This document shows positions 34,829-46,710 of a stretch of 64,000 nucleotides of DNA, piece by piece (position 1 is the stretch's first letter; each line of letters opens with the position of its first letter). Below the pieces are notes generated by a model. The model searched no databases. It had not been told where the DNA came from and saw only the letters and a program-made list of their open reading frames with translations. The position numbers and the translations under genes were made by a program. The stretch covers positions 496,001-560,000 of the forward strand of contig NZ_WTYJ01000001.1 in the NCBI RefSeq assembly GCF_009827305.1, given 5' to 3'. Source of the DNA: Croceibacterium xixiisoli (lineage in GTDB: Bacteria; Pseudomonadota; Alphaproteobacteria; Sphingomonadales; Sphingomonadaceae).

Positions 34829-36418
34829 TCAGGCCGCCTGAGCCACCTCATCCACCGCTTCGTTGCGGATCAGGTAATCGAAGGCGGACAGTGCAGCCTT
34901 CGATCCTTCGCCCATGGCGATGATGATCTGCTTGAACGGCACGGTGGTGCAATCCCCGGCGGCGAAGATGCCCGGCAGGCTGGTCGCCGCATGGGTGTCG
35001 ATCACGATCTCGCCGAACTTGGACAATTCGATACCGCTGTCCTTCAGCCATTCGGTGTTGGGCACCAGCCCGATCTGGACGAACACGCCTTCCAGATCGA
35101 CGCGGTGTTCCGCGCCGGTTTCGCGATTCTTGTACACCAGGCCGTTCACCCGCTCGCCATCGCCAGTCACCTCGGTGCTCTGCGCCGACAGCAGGATGTC
35201 GACATTGCTCATGCTGCGCAGCTTGTCCTGCAGCACCTGATCGGCGCGCAGCTTGCTGTCGAATTCGACCAGCGTCACATGGCCGACGATATTGGCCAGG
35301 TCGATCGCCGCTTCCACGCCGCTGTTGCCGCCGCCGATCACCGCCACGCGCTTGCCCTTGAACAGCGGGCCATCGCAATGCGGGCAATAGGCGACACCGC
35401 GGTTGCGGTATTCGAATTCGCCCGGCACGCCCAGATTGCGCCAGCGGGCCCCGGTCGACAGGATCAGCGTGCGCGCCTTCAGGCTCGCCCCGTTTTCGAA
35501 CTGCACCTCATGCAGTCCGCCGGGTCGTGCCGCCGGGATCAGCTTGGTCGCGGTCTGCAGGTTCATCACATCGATGGCATATTCACCCACATGCGCTTCC
35601 AACTGCGCGGCCAGCTTGGGCCCTTCGGTATAGGGCACGGAAATGAAGTTCTCGATCCCCACCGTGTCCAGCACCTGCCCGCCGAACCGTTCGGCCGCGA
35701 TGCCCGTGGAAAAGCCCTTGCGCGCGGTATAGATCGACGCGGCCGCACCGGCCGGGCCGCCGCCCACCACCAGCACTTCGAACGGCTTCTTGTCGGCCAG
35801 CTTGGCCGCAGCGCGGGCGCCGGCATTGCCGTCCAGCTTGGACAGGATTTCTTCCACGCCCATCTTGCCGCTGGCGAACATCTCGCCGTTCAGGAAGGTG
35901 GCCGGCACCGCCATCACATTGCGCCGGTCCACCTCTTCCTGGAACGTGCCGCCTTCGATCAGCGTGGCGTGAATGCGCGGATTGTTCAGCGCCATCAGCG
36001 TCAACGCCTGCACCACGTCGGGGCAGTTGTGGCATGACAGGGAGAAATACATCTCGAACTCGTAATCGCCTTCCAGCCCGGCGATCTGGTCGATCACCTC
36101 CTGCTCCACCTTGGGCGGGTGGCCACCGGCCCACAGCAGGGCCAGCACCAGGCTGGTGAATTCATGGCCCATCGGCAGGCCGGCGAAACGGACCCATTTG
36201 CCTGCGTCGGATGCGCGGCGGATCACGAAGCTGGGCTTGCGTTCATGGGTGCCGTCGAAGCTGGCCGAAACCTTGTCGCTCAGCGCGGCGATTTCCTCGA
36301 TCAGTTCGCGGGTCTGGGCGGATTTGGCATCGTCGCCCAGCGAGGCGACGAGCTCGATCGGCTCGCGCAGCATGGCGAGATATTGGGAGAGCTGTTGCGT
36401 CATCGTGGCGTCGAGCAT
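34829..36418 (-). CDS. ahpF: Alkyl hydroperoxide reductase subunit F
   Basis: 529 aa flavoprotein that passes electrons from NADH to AhpC. The N-terminal tandem thioredoxin-like domain has the CHNC redox pair ([13 protein letters not shown]). The thioredoxin-reductase-like body has FAD loop [23 protein letters not shown] active disulfide ([13 protein letters not shown]), NAD loop [14 protein letters not shown] and the C-terminal [23 protein letters not shown] 36418 begins the conserved N-terminal helix. It lies downstream of ahpC after a terminator-like hairpin. Confidence 0.96.
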   Translation of the reverse strand: MLDATMTQQLSQYLAMLREPIELVASLGDDAKSAQTRELIEEIAALSDKVSASFDGTHERKPSFVIRRASDAGKWVRFAGLPMGHEFTSLVLALLWAGGHPPKVEQEVIDQIAGLEGDYEFEMYFSLSCHNCPDVVQALTLMALNNPRIHATLIEGGTFQEEVDRRNVMAVPATFLNGEMFASGKMGVEEILSKLDGNAGARAAAKLADKKPFEVLVVGGGPAGAAASIYTARKGFSTGIAAERFGGQVLDTVGIENFISVPYTEGPKLAAQLEAHVGEYAIDVMNLQTATKLIPAARPGGLHEVQFENGASLKARTLILSTGARWRNLGVPGEFEYRNRGVAYCPHCDGPLFKGKRVAVIGGGNSGVEAAIDLANIVGHVTLVEFDSKLRADQVLQDKLRSMSNVDILLSAQSTEVTGDGERVNGLVYKNRETGAEHRVDLEGVFVQIGLVPNTEWLKDSGIELSKFGEIVIDTHAATSLPGIFAAGDCTTVPFKQIIIAMGEGSKAALSAFDYLIRNEAVDEVAQAA

Positions 36419-36471
36419 GTGAAATTCCCTGAAAAACGATGAAATGGGTTCGGACGATAAATGCACCGGAC

Positions 36472-36509
36472 ATAAAAATGGCCCGGGGCTTTGGAGAAAG
36501 CCCCGGGCC
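36472..36509 (-). terminator. Terminator/attenuator between ahpC and ahpF
   Basis: A 13-base perfect stem GGCCCGGGGCTTT/AAAGCCCCGGGCC with a 4-base loop. Read on the minus strand it is followed by ATTTTTATG. It is 39 bases past the ahpC stop. It probably lets only part of transcription continue into ahpF, which fits the usual excess of AhpC over AhpF. Confidence 0.85.
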
Positions 36510-36548
36510 ACACGGCCCGCTCAATGCGGCGGGCGCGAAATGCGGAGC

Positions 36549-37115
36549 TTAGATCTTGCCGACGAGGTCGAGCGAGGGAGCAAGCGTTTCACCGCCTTCT
36601 TCCCATGCGGCCGGGCAGACTTCACCCGGATGCGAACGGACATACTGGGCGGCCTTGATCTTGCGGACCAGTTCCACAGCATTGCGGCCGACGCCTTCGG
36701 AGGTGATTTCGACCAGCTGGATCACGCCATCGGGATCGACCACGAAGGTGGCGCGATCGGCCAGGCCGGAATCTTCACGCAGCACGCCGAAGTTCTTGGA
36801 CAGGGTGTGCAGCTGGTCGCCCAGGAAGGCGTAATCGATCTTGCCGATCTTGTCGGACGTGTCGTGCCAGGCCTTGTGGCTGAAATGGGTGTCGGTCGAA
36901 ACGCCGAACACTTCGACGCCCAGGCCCTGCAGCGTTGCATACTGCTTGCCCAGATCTTCCAGTTCGGTCGGGCAGACGAAGGTGAAGTCTGCCGGGTAGA
37001 AGAAGAACACGGCCCACTTGCCGGCCAGATCGCCTTCGGTGACGTCGAAGAAGTCCTTGCCCTTCTGGAAGGCGGTTGCCTTGAACGGCTTGATGGTGCT
37101 GCCGATAATACCCAT
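36549..37115 (-). CDS. ahpC: Peroxiredoxin AhpC (alkyl hydroperoxide reductase subunit C)
   Basis: 188 aa typical 2-Cys peroxiredoxin reducing hydrogen peroxide, organic peroxides and peroxynitrite. The peroxidatic cysteine is in [15 protein letters not shown] and the resolving cysteine in [14 protein letters not shown]. The [13 protein letters not shown]-type block (here [14 protein letters not shown]) is characteristic. ATG 37115 follows GAGAGGGATTTTTCCGC. No oxyR gene is adjacent and I could not define an OxyR site in the 244 bases upstream. Confidence 0.97.
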   Translation of the reverse strand: MGIIGSTIKPFKATAFQKGKDFFDVTEGDLAGKWAVFFFYPADFTFVCPTELEDLGKQYATLQGLGVEVFGVSTDTHFSHKAWHDTSDKIGKIDYAFLGDQLHTLSKNFGVLREDSGLADRATFVVDPDGVIQLVEITSEGVGRNAVELVRKIKAAQYVRSHPGEVCPAAWEEGGETLAPSLDLVGKI

Positions 37116-37359
37116 GCGGAAAAATCCCTCTCGAGGTTGGTTGAAACTGACGAGAAGGGAGATAGGCGGCGCCGGCCCGATGTGCCAGCGAGGAGTCTCG
37201 ATTTGTTTGATAGAATAAATCAATCAAATCGGATTGATCGAAATCAACGATCAGATGTTGCATTTCAATGACGAACCGAGCCTGCGCCGATTTCAGGCAA
37301 AAAGCGCGGGCCCGGCGCGTTCATGCGCAGGCAGCGCGCGCTCCTGCGCAGGCAGCGCG

Positions 37360-38430
37360 TCAGCCGATCTGCCCGCGATGCAGCAATTTGTGGTCCGCCA
37401 GCACCAGCGCCATCATCGCCTCGACCACCGGCGTACCGCGAATGCCGACGCAGGGATCATGCCGTCCCTTGGTCGCCAGCTGCGTCGCGGTGCCCTCGCG
37501 GGTGATGGTTTCCTGCGGGATCAGGATCGAACTCGTCGGCTTGAACCCTACACGCACCACCACCGGCTGCCCCGTGGCAATCCCCCCGGCGATGCCGCCG
37601 GCATGGTTGGCGGTGAATTCCGGCTTGCCGTCCGCGCCGGGCCGCATGGGGTCGGCATTGTCTTCCCCGCGCAGCCGGGCGGCGGCAAATCCGTCCCCGA
37701 TTTCAACGGCCTTGACCGCATTGATGCCCATCATCGCGGCCGCCAGATCGGCGTCCAGCTTGCCATAGAGCGGGGCGCCCCAACCGGCGGGCACGCCCGT
37801 GGCAATGCATTCCACCACCGCGCCCAGGCTCGATCCATCCAGCCGCGCCTTGTCGACCAGCTCGGCCCAGCGTTCGGCTGCGGCGGCATCGGGGCAGAAA
37901 AACGGATTGGCGCGGATTTGCGCCGCGTCGAAATTGGCCGGATCGATCGCATCCCCGCCGATTTCCGTCACATAGGCCAGAATGGTGACCTCGGGGATCA
38001 CCAGCCGCGCCACCGCGCCCGCCGCCACCCGCGCCGCCGTCTCCCGCGCACTGCTCCGCCCACCACCGCGATAATCGCGGAAGCCATATTTGGCGTCATA
38101 GGCGTAATCGGCATGGCCGGGCCGGTAAGCCAGCGCCACATCGGAATAGTCCTTCGACCGCTGATCGGTGTTCTCGATCATCAGGCTGATCGGCGTGCCG
38201 GTGGTCTTCCCTTCGAACACGCCGGACAGGATCTTGACCTCATCGGCCTCGCGCCGCTGGGTGGTGAACTTGCTCGTCCCCGGCTTGCGCGCATCCAGAA
38301 ACGGCTGGATCGCCGCCTCGTCCAGCTCCAGCCCCGGCGGGCACCCATCGACCACGGCGCCCAGCGCCGGCCCATGGCTTTCGCCCCAGGTGGTGAAACG
38401 GAAAACGCGGCCGAATGTGTTGACGCTCAT
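37360..38430 (-). CDS. aroC: Chorismate synthase
   Basis: 356 aa FMN-dependent enzyme making chorismate from EPSP, the last common step of aromatic synthesis. Signatures: [55 protein letters not shown] and the C-terminal [24 protein letters not shown] 38430 matches the family start; a start at 38457 adds nine residues. The pheA gene at 60 kb acts later in the same pathway. Its stop lies at the edge of a short 21-base tandem duplication. Confidence 0.96.
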   Translation of the reverse strand: MSVNTFGRVFRFTTWGESHGPALGAVVDGCPPGLELDEAAIQPFLDARKPGTSKFTTQRREADEVKILSGVFEGKTTGTPISLMIENTDQRSKDYSDVALAYRPGHADYAYDAKYGFRDYRGGGRSSARETAARVAAGAVARLVIPEVTILAYVTEIGGDAIDPANFDAAQIRANPFFCPDAAAAERWAELVDKARLDGSSLGAVVECIATGVPAGWGAPLYGKLDADLAAAMMGINAVKAVEIGDGFAAARLRGEDNADPMRPGADGKPEFTANHAGGIAGGIATGQPVVVRVGFKPTSSILIPQETITREGTATQLATKGRHDPCVGIRGTPVVEAMMALVLADHKLLHRGQIG

Positions 38431-38532
38431 GCCCGGTGCCTTGGCGCAATTGGGCATCGCTGTCCATCATCGGCGCGGTCTGGCTGGCGATAGTGGCTGG
38501 CCAAACCCGCCGCGCTGCGGCAGGAACAGAAC

Positions 38533-39141
38533 ATGATCGCGAAGCTCAAAGGCCTGCTTGACGAAACCGGTGTCGACTGGGCGATAATCGACGTCCAGGG
38601 CGTCGGCTATCTGGTCCATTGTTCGTCCAGAACCCTCACTGCCTTGGGTAATGTGGGGGAAGCCTGCACCGTGTTTACCGATCTGCAGGTCAGCGAAAAC
38701 GACATGCGCCTGCTCGGTTTTGCCGAAGCGGCAGAGCGGGACTGGTTCCGCCTGCTGACGTTGGTGCAGGGTGTGGGCAGCAAGGTGGCGCTGGCGATTC
38801 TGTCCGTGCTGACCCCCGGCGAATTGCGCAATGCCTGCGCTGCGCAGGATGCCGCCACCGTGGCCCGCGCCAATGGCGTCGGACCCAAGCTGGCCGGGCG
38901 GATCGTCAATGAATTGAAGGATCGGGCCGGCGCCATGCCCGGTGGCGGCGGGGCGGGCTTTGCCGCCGTGGCCGTGTCCCAGGCCGGCTCGGCCAGCGCC
39001 GATGCTGTCTCGGCCCTGCAAAATCTCGGCTTCAAACCGGCCATCGCCGCCGCTGCTGTGGCGCAGGCCCAAGCCGATCTGGGGGAGGATGCCGGGCTGA
39101 ACGATCTGGTGCGCATCGCGCTGAAGAAGGCAACCGGGTGA
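38533..39141 (+). CDS. ruvA: Holliday junction branch migration protein RuvA
   Basis: 202 aa. Domain I (MIAKLKGLLDETGVDWAIIDVQGVGYLVHCSS), the helix-hairpin-helix pair LLTLVQGVGSKVALAILSVL and ARANGVGPKLAGRIVNELKD, a Gly/Ala-rich flexible linker, and the C-terminal RuvB-binding domain ALQNLGFKPAIAAAAVAQA are all present. RuvA tetramers clamp Holliday junctions and recruit RuvB, whose gene follows after an inserted unrelated gene. Confidence 0.96.
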   Translation: MIAKLKGLLDETGVDWAIIDVQGVGYLVHCSSRTLTALGNVGEACTVFTDLQVSENDMRLLGFAEAAERDWFRLLTLVQGVGSKVALAILSVLTPGELRNACAAQDAATVARANGVGPKLAGRIVNELKDRAGAMPGGGGAGFAAVAVSQAGSASADAVSALQNLGFKPAIAAAAVAQAQADLGEDAGLNDLVRIALKKATG

Positions 39142-39205
39142 ACTGATGCAAGACATGAATTTCGCCGGGGGGTGAAGTTTCGCGGGGGCCAAACGGAGAG
39201 AGTTC

Positions 39206-39892
39206 TTGGCTGATAATCAGGATTTTACCGCACGCATGCTGGCCGCTTTTCCGGCCAGCAATCCGGCGCCGGAACCGCTGGCGCGCTTCTTCGCCTGGCA
39301 GCAGGCGCAGGGGCTCACGCGCCCGTCGCAGCGCGGCAATGGCGAATATGGCCTGATCGTCGAAGGGCAGGAACGGACCAGCCTGATCACGGTCGAACCC
39401 GAACGCGATTTCATGAAATACTGGACCGGCAATGACGATCCGGCGCTGGCCGACCGGGTGGTGGTGTTCTTCCGTATTGGCGGGGATGGCAGCCATGCCG
39501 GGCTGTGGATGGATGATGCGGGGCAGCAGCATATCGTTGCGCTGGGGTCGGGGTCAGGCTCCACCCTGTCGGGTATCATGGCCAGCGATCCGGTCGATTT
39601 CCTGCGCCTGCTGGCGATCGGTTACGAGGAATTGTGCTGGCCGGAAGCCTATGATCAGAGCCCGGCAGAAATTTTTGCCGATGAGTATCTGGCCGATGCC
39701 GATGATCCGGGCTTCGAACAGGAAGATTTCCCCGATCCCGAACCGGAACAGCTGCGCGCTTTCCTGGCGGACAGGTTCGGCGTGACCGTGCCGGAAACGG
39801 CGGCAGAGATCATCACCACGCCGATCGCGGAAATGGATGTCGATGACAGCGACGATCCGTTCTGGCGCTGGGTGGATTCCGTGCGCAAATGA
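39206..39892 (+). CDS. SMI1/KNR4-like (SUKH-type) protein between ruvA and ruvB
   Basis: 228 aa acidic soluble protein. The middle part ([20 protein letters not shown], then [13 protein letters not shown] and [19 protein letters not shown]) follows the SMI1/KNR4-like pattern used by many SUKH immunity proteins. The C-terminal third is rich in Asp/Glu and ends [13 protein letters not shown] 39206 with CGGAGAG upstream is the start. Gene-family members are often immunity proteins to secreted nuclease or other toxins, but stand-alone housekeeping roles also occur. Its place inside ruvA-ruvB suggests later insertion or local co-option. Confidence 0.65.
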   Translation: MADNQDFTARMLAAFPASNPAPEPLARFFAWQQAQGLTRPSQRGNGEYGLIVEGQERTSLITVEPERDFMKYWTGNDDPALADRVVVFFRIGGDGSHAGLWMDDAGQQHIVALGSGSGSTLSGIMASDPVDFLRLLAIGYEELCWPEAYDQSPAEIFADEYLADADDPGFEQEDFPDPEPEQLRAFLADRFGVTVPETAAEIITTPIAEMDVDDSDDPFWRWVDSVRK

Positions 39893-39959
39893 TCCCTGCC
39901 CACCTGCCATGTCACCCTGCCCTTGTTTCGGCAGGGTCTTTACCGGTAGCGGGGAAGGC

Positions 39960-40991
39960 GTGAGCTCCAACCCCGATCTGTCCCCGCAACGGCAACCCGA
40001 AGATGTCGATGCCGCGCTGCGCCCCAAATCGCTCGACGAATTCGTCGGCCAGGCCGCCGCGCGCGAGAACATGCGCGTCTTCATCGAAGCCGCGCGGGGG
40101 CGGGGCGAAGCGATGGATCATGTGCTGTTCTACGGGCCGCCGGGGCTGGGCAAGACCACGCTGGCGCAGATCGTGGCCAAGGAACTGGGCGTGGGCTTCC
40201 GCGCCACCAGTGGGCCGGTGATCGCCCGCGCCGGCGATCTGGCCGCGCTGCTGACCAATCTCGAACCGCATGACGTGCTGTTCATCGATGAAATCCACCG
40301 TCTCAATCCCGTGGTGGAAGAGGTGCTCTATCCCGCGATGGAAGACCGCGCGCTGGATATCATCATTGGGGAGGGCCCCTCGGCGCGCAGCGTGCGGATC
40401 GATCTGCCGCCCTTCACCCTGGTCGGCGCAACGACACGACAGGGGCTGCTGACGACGCCACTGCGCGATCGCTTCGGCATTCCCGTGCGGCTGATCTTCT
40501 ATACGGAGGCGGAACTGACGCTGGTGGTGCGGCGCGCGGCGGGCCTGCTGGGCATGGCGATCGATGAAAGCGGGGCGCGGGAAATTGCCCGCCGTTCACG
40601 CGGCACCCCGCGTGTGGCCGGGCGCCTGCTGCGCCGGGTGCGCGATTTCGCCCATGTCGCAGGCGCACCCCGGGTGACGGCAGAAATCGCCGACGCCTCG
40701 CTGACCCGGCTGGAGGTCGATTCGCTTGGACTCGACGCGATGGACCGGCGCTATTTGACGATGATTGCCGATATTTATCAGGGTGGCCCAGTCGGCGTCG
40801 AAACGCTCGCCGCCGGCCTCGCCGAGCCACGCGATACGGTGGAAGAGGTCGTGGAGCCCTATCTGATCCAGCTGGGTCTGATCGCGCGCACCGCTCGCGG
40901 CCGTTGCCTCAATGCGGGGGGGTGGAAACATCTGGGACTCGCACCGCCGGCCGGAGGGCAGGGTGGCCTGTTCGACGGTACGGAGGGGTGA
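39960..40991 (+). CDS. ruvB: Holliday junction branch migration DNA helicase RuvB
   Basis: 343 aa AAA+ motor. Walker [16 protein letters not shown], Walker [11 protein letters not shown], sensor 1 and arginine finger [19 protein letters not shown], and the winged-helix end with [18 protein letters not shown] and [21 protein letters not shown] 39960 after GGGGAAGGC gives the family N-terminus ([21 protein letters not shown]); upstream ATG 39837 lies inside the preceding gene. It works with RuvA to drive branch migration. Confidence 0.96.
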   Translation: MSSNPDLSPQRQPEDVDAALRPKSLDEFVGQAAARENMRVFIEAARGRGEAMDHVLFYGPPGLGKTTLAQIVAKELGVGFRATSGPVIARAGDLAALLTNLEPHDVLFIDEIHRLNPVVEEVLYPAMEDRALDIIIGEGPSARSVRIDLPPFTLVGATTRQGLLTTPLRDRFGIPVRLIFYTEAELTLVVRRAAGLLGMAIDESGAREIARRSRGTPRVAGRLLRRVRDFAHVAGAPRVTAEIADASLTRLEVDSLGLDAMDRRYLTMIADIYQGGPVGVETLAAGLAEPRDTVEEVVEPYLIQLGLIARTARGRCLNAGGWKHLGLAPPAGGQGGLFDGTEG

Positions 40992-41222
40992 TTTGGAGGT
41001 GATCGGGGACGATTTGCCTTGGTGAATCACCCGGCAATGGTTCCATAGTGGGACAGGACCCTTCCGTTAGGGCGCTGTTAACGATATTTCTGCGTTTCAG
41101 CAGACCAAATCATGCGGAAGTCGATTGCCGTAACGTCTCATTCGCGTGTTCTGTGACAATAACGGAAAGCACCACGCTCATCTGATCGGCAGCGTGCCCG
41201 CCAACACGAAGAGAGATTGCCC

Positions 41223-42164
41223 ATGTCGGTACGTATGGCCCTTGCAAAATTGTCCGCGATTGCCGCCGGCGGGGCGATCGTCGGGGGCGGCGCGGTCCAT
41301 GTGGCCGAACCGCAGTCGGTCCAGGTCGATTACAAGTCGGTGAAAGAAGTGAAGCGCACCCCGGTGCGAGCCACGCCTGCGCCCACCCCGCGCCGCGCCG
41401 AACGCGTCGTGCGGACGGAACCGCGCGAAGTGCGCCGCATCCGCCGCGTGATCGACTGCGTACCGCCGATGCAGCTGGGCGATTGCGGCGAAGGCCCTGA
41501 TGGTGCGGCACAGTGCTGCATCGCCGAACAGCAGATGGCCATGCTGCCCCTGCCGCTTCCCCCCATGCCCCAGGCTCCGGTCGGTGGCGGCGGTGGCGGT
41601 CAGCCTATCATCGTGGGCGGATCGGGCGGCTTCGGTGGTTTCGGGGGCGGCTTTGTCGGCGGCTTCTTCGGTGGTGGCGGCGGTGGCGGCAATGCCAGCG
41701 TGGACATTTCCACCACCACGACCACCTCTGGCGGTAACACCCCGGATATCGACATCGATATCGGCATCACCAGCACCACCGGTGCCGTGACGACCAGCAC
41801 CGGCAGCGTCAGCACCAGCAGCGGGAGTGTCAGCACCAGCACGGGCAGCGTAAGCACCTCGACCGGGGCAGTCACCACCACGACCACCACTTCGTCGGGC
41901 AATGTGAGCACGAGCACGTCGACATCCTCGTCCACGTCTTCGTCGACTTCGACATCCACCTCGACCTCGTCATCCACCAGCACCTCAACGTCGACCTCGA
42001 CCTCCACCACGTCGGGTACGAAGCCGGGAACGACGACCACCAGCACCACCAGCAATGGCGGAACCCCGGTTCCGGCCCCGCCGATGTTGCTGCTGTTCGG
42101 TGCTGGTGCCGTCGCCGTCTTCGCACGCCGCCGCATCCAGGGCGGCAAGCCGCAGCTTGCCTGA
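41223..42164 (+). CDS. Ser/Thr-repeat surface protein with PEP-CTERM-like sorting tail
   Basis: 313 aa. The N-terminal hydrophobic segment (LSAIAAGGAIVGGGAVHVA, 10-28) may be a signal peptide. A basic Arg/Pro region (36-76) precedes a four-cysteine patch (Cys79, 88, 98, 99). Then come a Gly-rich stretch (121-156), heptad-like STSTGSV repeats (190-218) and an almost pure Ser/Thr tract (219-263). The C-terminus has VPAPP (283-287), a hydrophobic helix (288-300) and RRR (302-304), which is the layout of PEP-CTERM/exosortase signals. Probably an exported, anchored, possibly glycosylated spacer protein. No homologue is recognised and no exosortase is in the window. Confidence 0.7.
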   Translation: MSVRMALAKLSAIAAGGAIVGGGAVHVAEPQSVQVDYKSVKEVKRTPVRATPAPTPRRAERVVRTEPREVRRIRRVIDCVPPMQLGDCGEGPDGAAQCCIAEQQMAMLPLPLPPMPQAPVGGGGGGQPIIVGGSGGFGGFGGGFVGGFFGGGGGGGNASVDISTTTTTSGGNTPDIDIDIGITSTTGAVTTSTGSVSTSSGSVSTSTGSVSTSTGAVTTTTTTSSGNVSTSTSTSSSTSSSTSTSTSTSSSTSTSTSTSTSTTSGTKPGTTTTSTTSNGGTPVPAPPMLLLFGAGAVAVFARRRIQGGKPQLA

Positions 42165-42200
42165 CGGGGCTTTTCGCCTTCGATCGTTTCTGACGGCATG

Positions 42201-42239
42201 AAAAAGCCGGCCGCTCCTGAGGGAACGGCCGGCTTTTTC
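42201..42239. terminator. Bidirectional terminator between the PEP-CTERM-like gene and acnA
   Basis: AAAAAGCCGGCCG and its complement CGGCCGGCTTTTT flank a 12-base loop, giving a GC stem with A and T tracts on both sides. It is placed between two converging genes. Confidence 0.9.
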
Positions 42240-42283
42240 ATGCAAACCTTGCCATCAGCCCCGCCGTGGCGGGGCAGTGCGGA

Positions 42284-44956
<2,673 letters not shown>

Positions 44957-45157
44957 CTTGGCTGGGTCCTTTCTGTCCGCGTCAGGCTCTCTTCGCAGGT
45001 GCAATAAAGTGCCCGTTTACCGGGGAAGTGTGGTCTCCGTGCCGCAAGATCAAGGGCAAGTTCGCCCGGAGCGGAAGTTATGAAGTTTTAGTCTTGCGAA
45101 TGCCTAGCGATAGTCTAGTGGCCCGATCCGCCCGTTGGCGGGCGCAGGGACAAAGCC

Positions 45158-45271
45158 ATGTCGCAGTCGTTTGAAAAATCACAAAAGTTCAATTCCATGA
45201 ATGCCGGCGTCATCGCGGCGGCCATGGCCGTGGTGTTGTGCTTTGTGACGGCGATCTTTTTGTCGCGCTGA
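45158..45271 (+). CDS. Predicted 37-aa single-helix membrane protein
   Basis: Begins MSQSFEKSQKFNSMNAG, then one hydrophobic helix (VIAAAMAVVLCFVTAIFL) and ends SR. The preceding GCAGGGACAAAGCC provides a modest ribosome-binding site. It is not recognised as a known small protein. The charge layout predicts N-terminus in the cytoplasm, a short tail outside. It is followed after 74 bases by another small one-helix protein. Coding status is inferred from start context and the clean N-tail/helix design. Confidence 0.45.
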   Translation: MSQSFEKSQKFNSMNAGVIAAAMAVVLCFVTAIFLSR

Positions 45272-45345
45272 CGCTGTTCTGGCGCGCAAGTCTGGTCGGA
45301 TCGGCTCTCGCGCGATAGCTATGCGATCATGAACGGGCAGCACAG

Positions 45346-45528
45346 ATGTTAGGCGGCGGCGAACCCCGGCGTGAACCCTTGCGGGTCGGCGTGATGGCCG
45401 TGGCGTTGGTGGTTGCAGCCTTCACCGGCGCGGCCCTGGGGATGGCGTGGCAGAAATTCGACGCTGGCGATTCCGCTGCACAAAACCAGGCCGCATCCGC
45501 CCAGGCAACACCAGCCGGTCAGAACTGA
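45346..45528 (+). CDS. Predicted 60-aa single-helix membrane protein
   Basis: Residues 1-13 are basic (MLGGGEPRREPLR), 14-34 form a helix (VGVMAVALVVAAFTGAALGMA), and the tail is polar and Ala/Gln-rich, so an N-in bitopic inner-membrane protein is likely. No known family recognised. It ends six bases before the stop of the convergent DMT-family gene. No strong ribosome-binding site precedes the ATG. Confidence 0.45.
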   Translation: MLGGGEPRREPLRVGVMAVALVVAAFTGAALGMAWQKFDAGDSAAQNQAASAQATPAGQN

Positions 45529-45534
45529 TCCGCG

Positions 45535-46410
45535 TCAGGGCGCGGTTGTCTTGCGCCGGGTGGTGATCCAGCATCCCAGCACGATCAGCCCGGCTCCGGT
45601 CACCAGCGGCCAGGTCAGCGGTTCGGCAAAGGCGATCCAGCCCACCAGGGCGGCCCACAGAAATGCGCTGTATTCCAGCGGTACCAGCGCCTGCGCCTCT
45701 GCACGGCCATAGGCCCAGGACAGCAGCATGGCGGCCAGCACCGACAGCAGCGCCGCCATGGCGATGGCCTGCCACACCGCGCCTGCCGGCCAGATGGCCA
45801 GCCACGGCGCCAGCGGCAACAGCACGGCTCCGACCACCAGATTCTGAAACGCGGCCACTTCAAAGGGGTGCGCCAGCAGCGCCTGTTGCCGCTGCAGGAT
45901 CAGGTTCCAGGCATAGAGCAGGGCAGACAGCAGCAGGGCAGCGATACCCCAGGCCTGATCCGTACCCGCATCCGACGTGGTGATCCGGCCGCCGGCAATG
46001 ATCATCACGCCGATCAGCCCGATCAGCGATGCCCCGATCGCCTGCAAATCAATCCGTTCCCCCAGCAGCACAGCCGCCAGACAGAGCGCCAGCAAGGGGG
46101 CGGACAGGCCAAGGGCAATCGCTTCGGCCAGCGGCAAGCGCGCAACGCCCCAGAAGAAGGTGAAGGCCATCCCTGCCATCACCATGCCGCGCAGCAGATG
46201 GATTTTCAGAACTTTGGCAGGTGGCCGGCGCGCACCATGCAGCAGCCAGGCCCCGCCAGCCAAAACAATGCCGAACCCGCTGCGCCAAAGCAGCGCGCTA
46301 TAGGCGCCGACCGCCAGCGTCGCGAATTTGGCGAAGCCGTCCATCGTCGAAAACAGGCCCACGCCCAACAGGGCGGCAAGGAAGGGCAGCAGGGCACGCT
46401 TGTCAGCCAT
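45535..46410 (-). CDS. DMT-superfamily (EamA) transporter
   Basis: 291 aa, about ten transmembrane helices in two EamA units (ALLPFLAALLGVGLFSTMDGFAKF at the start; AWGIAALLLSALLYAWNLILQRQ begins the second). The FAKF/LWRSGF pattern of the first repeat and the GVARLPLAEAIALGLSAPLLALCLAAVLLGERI block (GVARLPLAEAIALG, then APLLALCLAAVLLGERI) are typical. Likely a metabolite exporter; substrate unknown. It is unrelated in sequence detail to the DMT protein at 15.7 kb beyond the common fold. Confidence 0.82.
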   Translation of the reverse strand: MADKRALLPFLAALLGVGLFSTMDGFAKFATLAVGAYSALLWRSGFGIVLAGGAWLLHGARRPPAKVLKIHLLRGMVMAGMAFTFFWGVARLPLAEAIALGLSAPLLALCLAAVLLGERIDLQAIGASLIGLIGVMIIAGGRITTSDAGTDQAWGIAALLLSALLYAWNLILQRQQALLAHPFEVAAFQNLVVGAVLLPLAPWLAIWPAGAVWQAIAMAALLSVLAAMLLSWAYGRAEAQALVPLEYSAFLWAALVGWIAFAEPLTWPLVTGAGLIVLGCWITTRRKTTAP

Positions 46411-46710
46411 GGGCGCGCCCTAGGCCGATTCTCGCCGCGATGGAAACTGCCGTCGCGGTGACCATTCAGGCGGCAATTTTCGCCCATGCAACAATTCGCC
46501 ACAAAGCACGGATTTGCGCCGGAACCAGACCGGAACTGCGCCGTTGCGGGACGTAAATATCACAGCAACTTACCCGATTCATGCACGAGCAAGGCCGTTG
46601 GCTTGATAGCGTGTCATGAAACAGGCAAAATCCGCGCAGACGACGCGAATATGCGGCATTTCAAATATTCAGCATCGCAACAGCATGCGCAGCGAACAGG
46701 GCGACGTACG
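46411..46710. other. Divergent promoter region, no gene seen
   Basis: 300 bases between the divergent DMT transporter and L,D-transpeptidase genes. The open frame from 46486 into the transpeptidase shows no conserved residues before 46711. Composition is more AT-rich around 46550-46690, as expected for promoters. No clear operator palindrome or RNA element was identified. Confidence 0.4.

Noticed and set aside
41890-42030. Possible CRISPR-like or satellite repeat
   Set aside because: The short repeats are in-frame Ser/Thr codons inside one open frame; there are no spacers of constant length.
41600-42241. Val/Glu/Asp-rich minus-strand frame opposite the Ser/Thr tract
   Set aside because: Antisense of Ser/Thr codons (TCG, ACC) gives Val/Asp/Glu repeats. 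The plus frame has a signal-like start, a sorting tail and a terminator.
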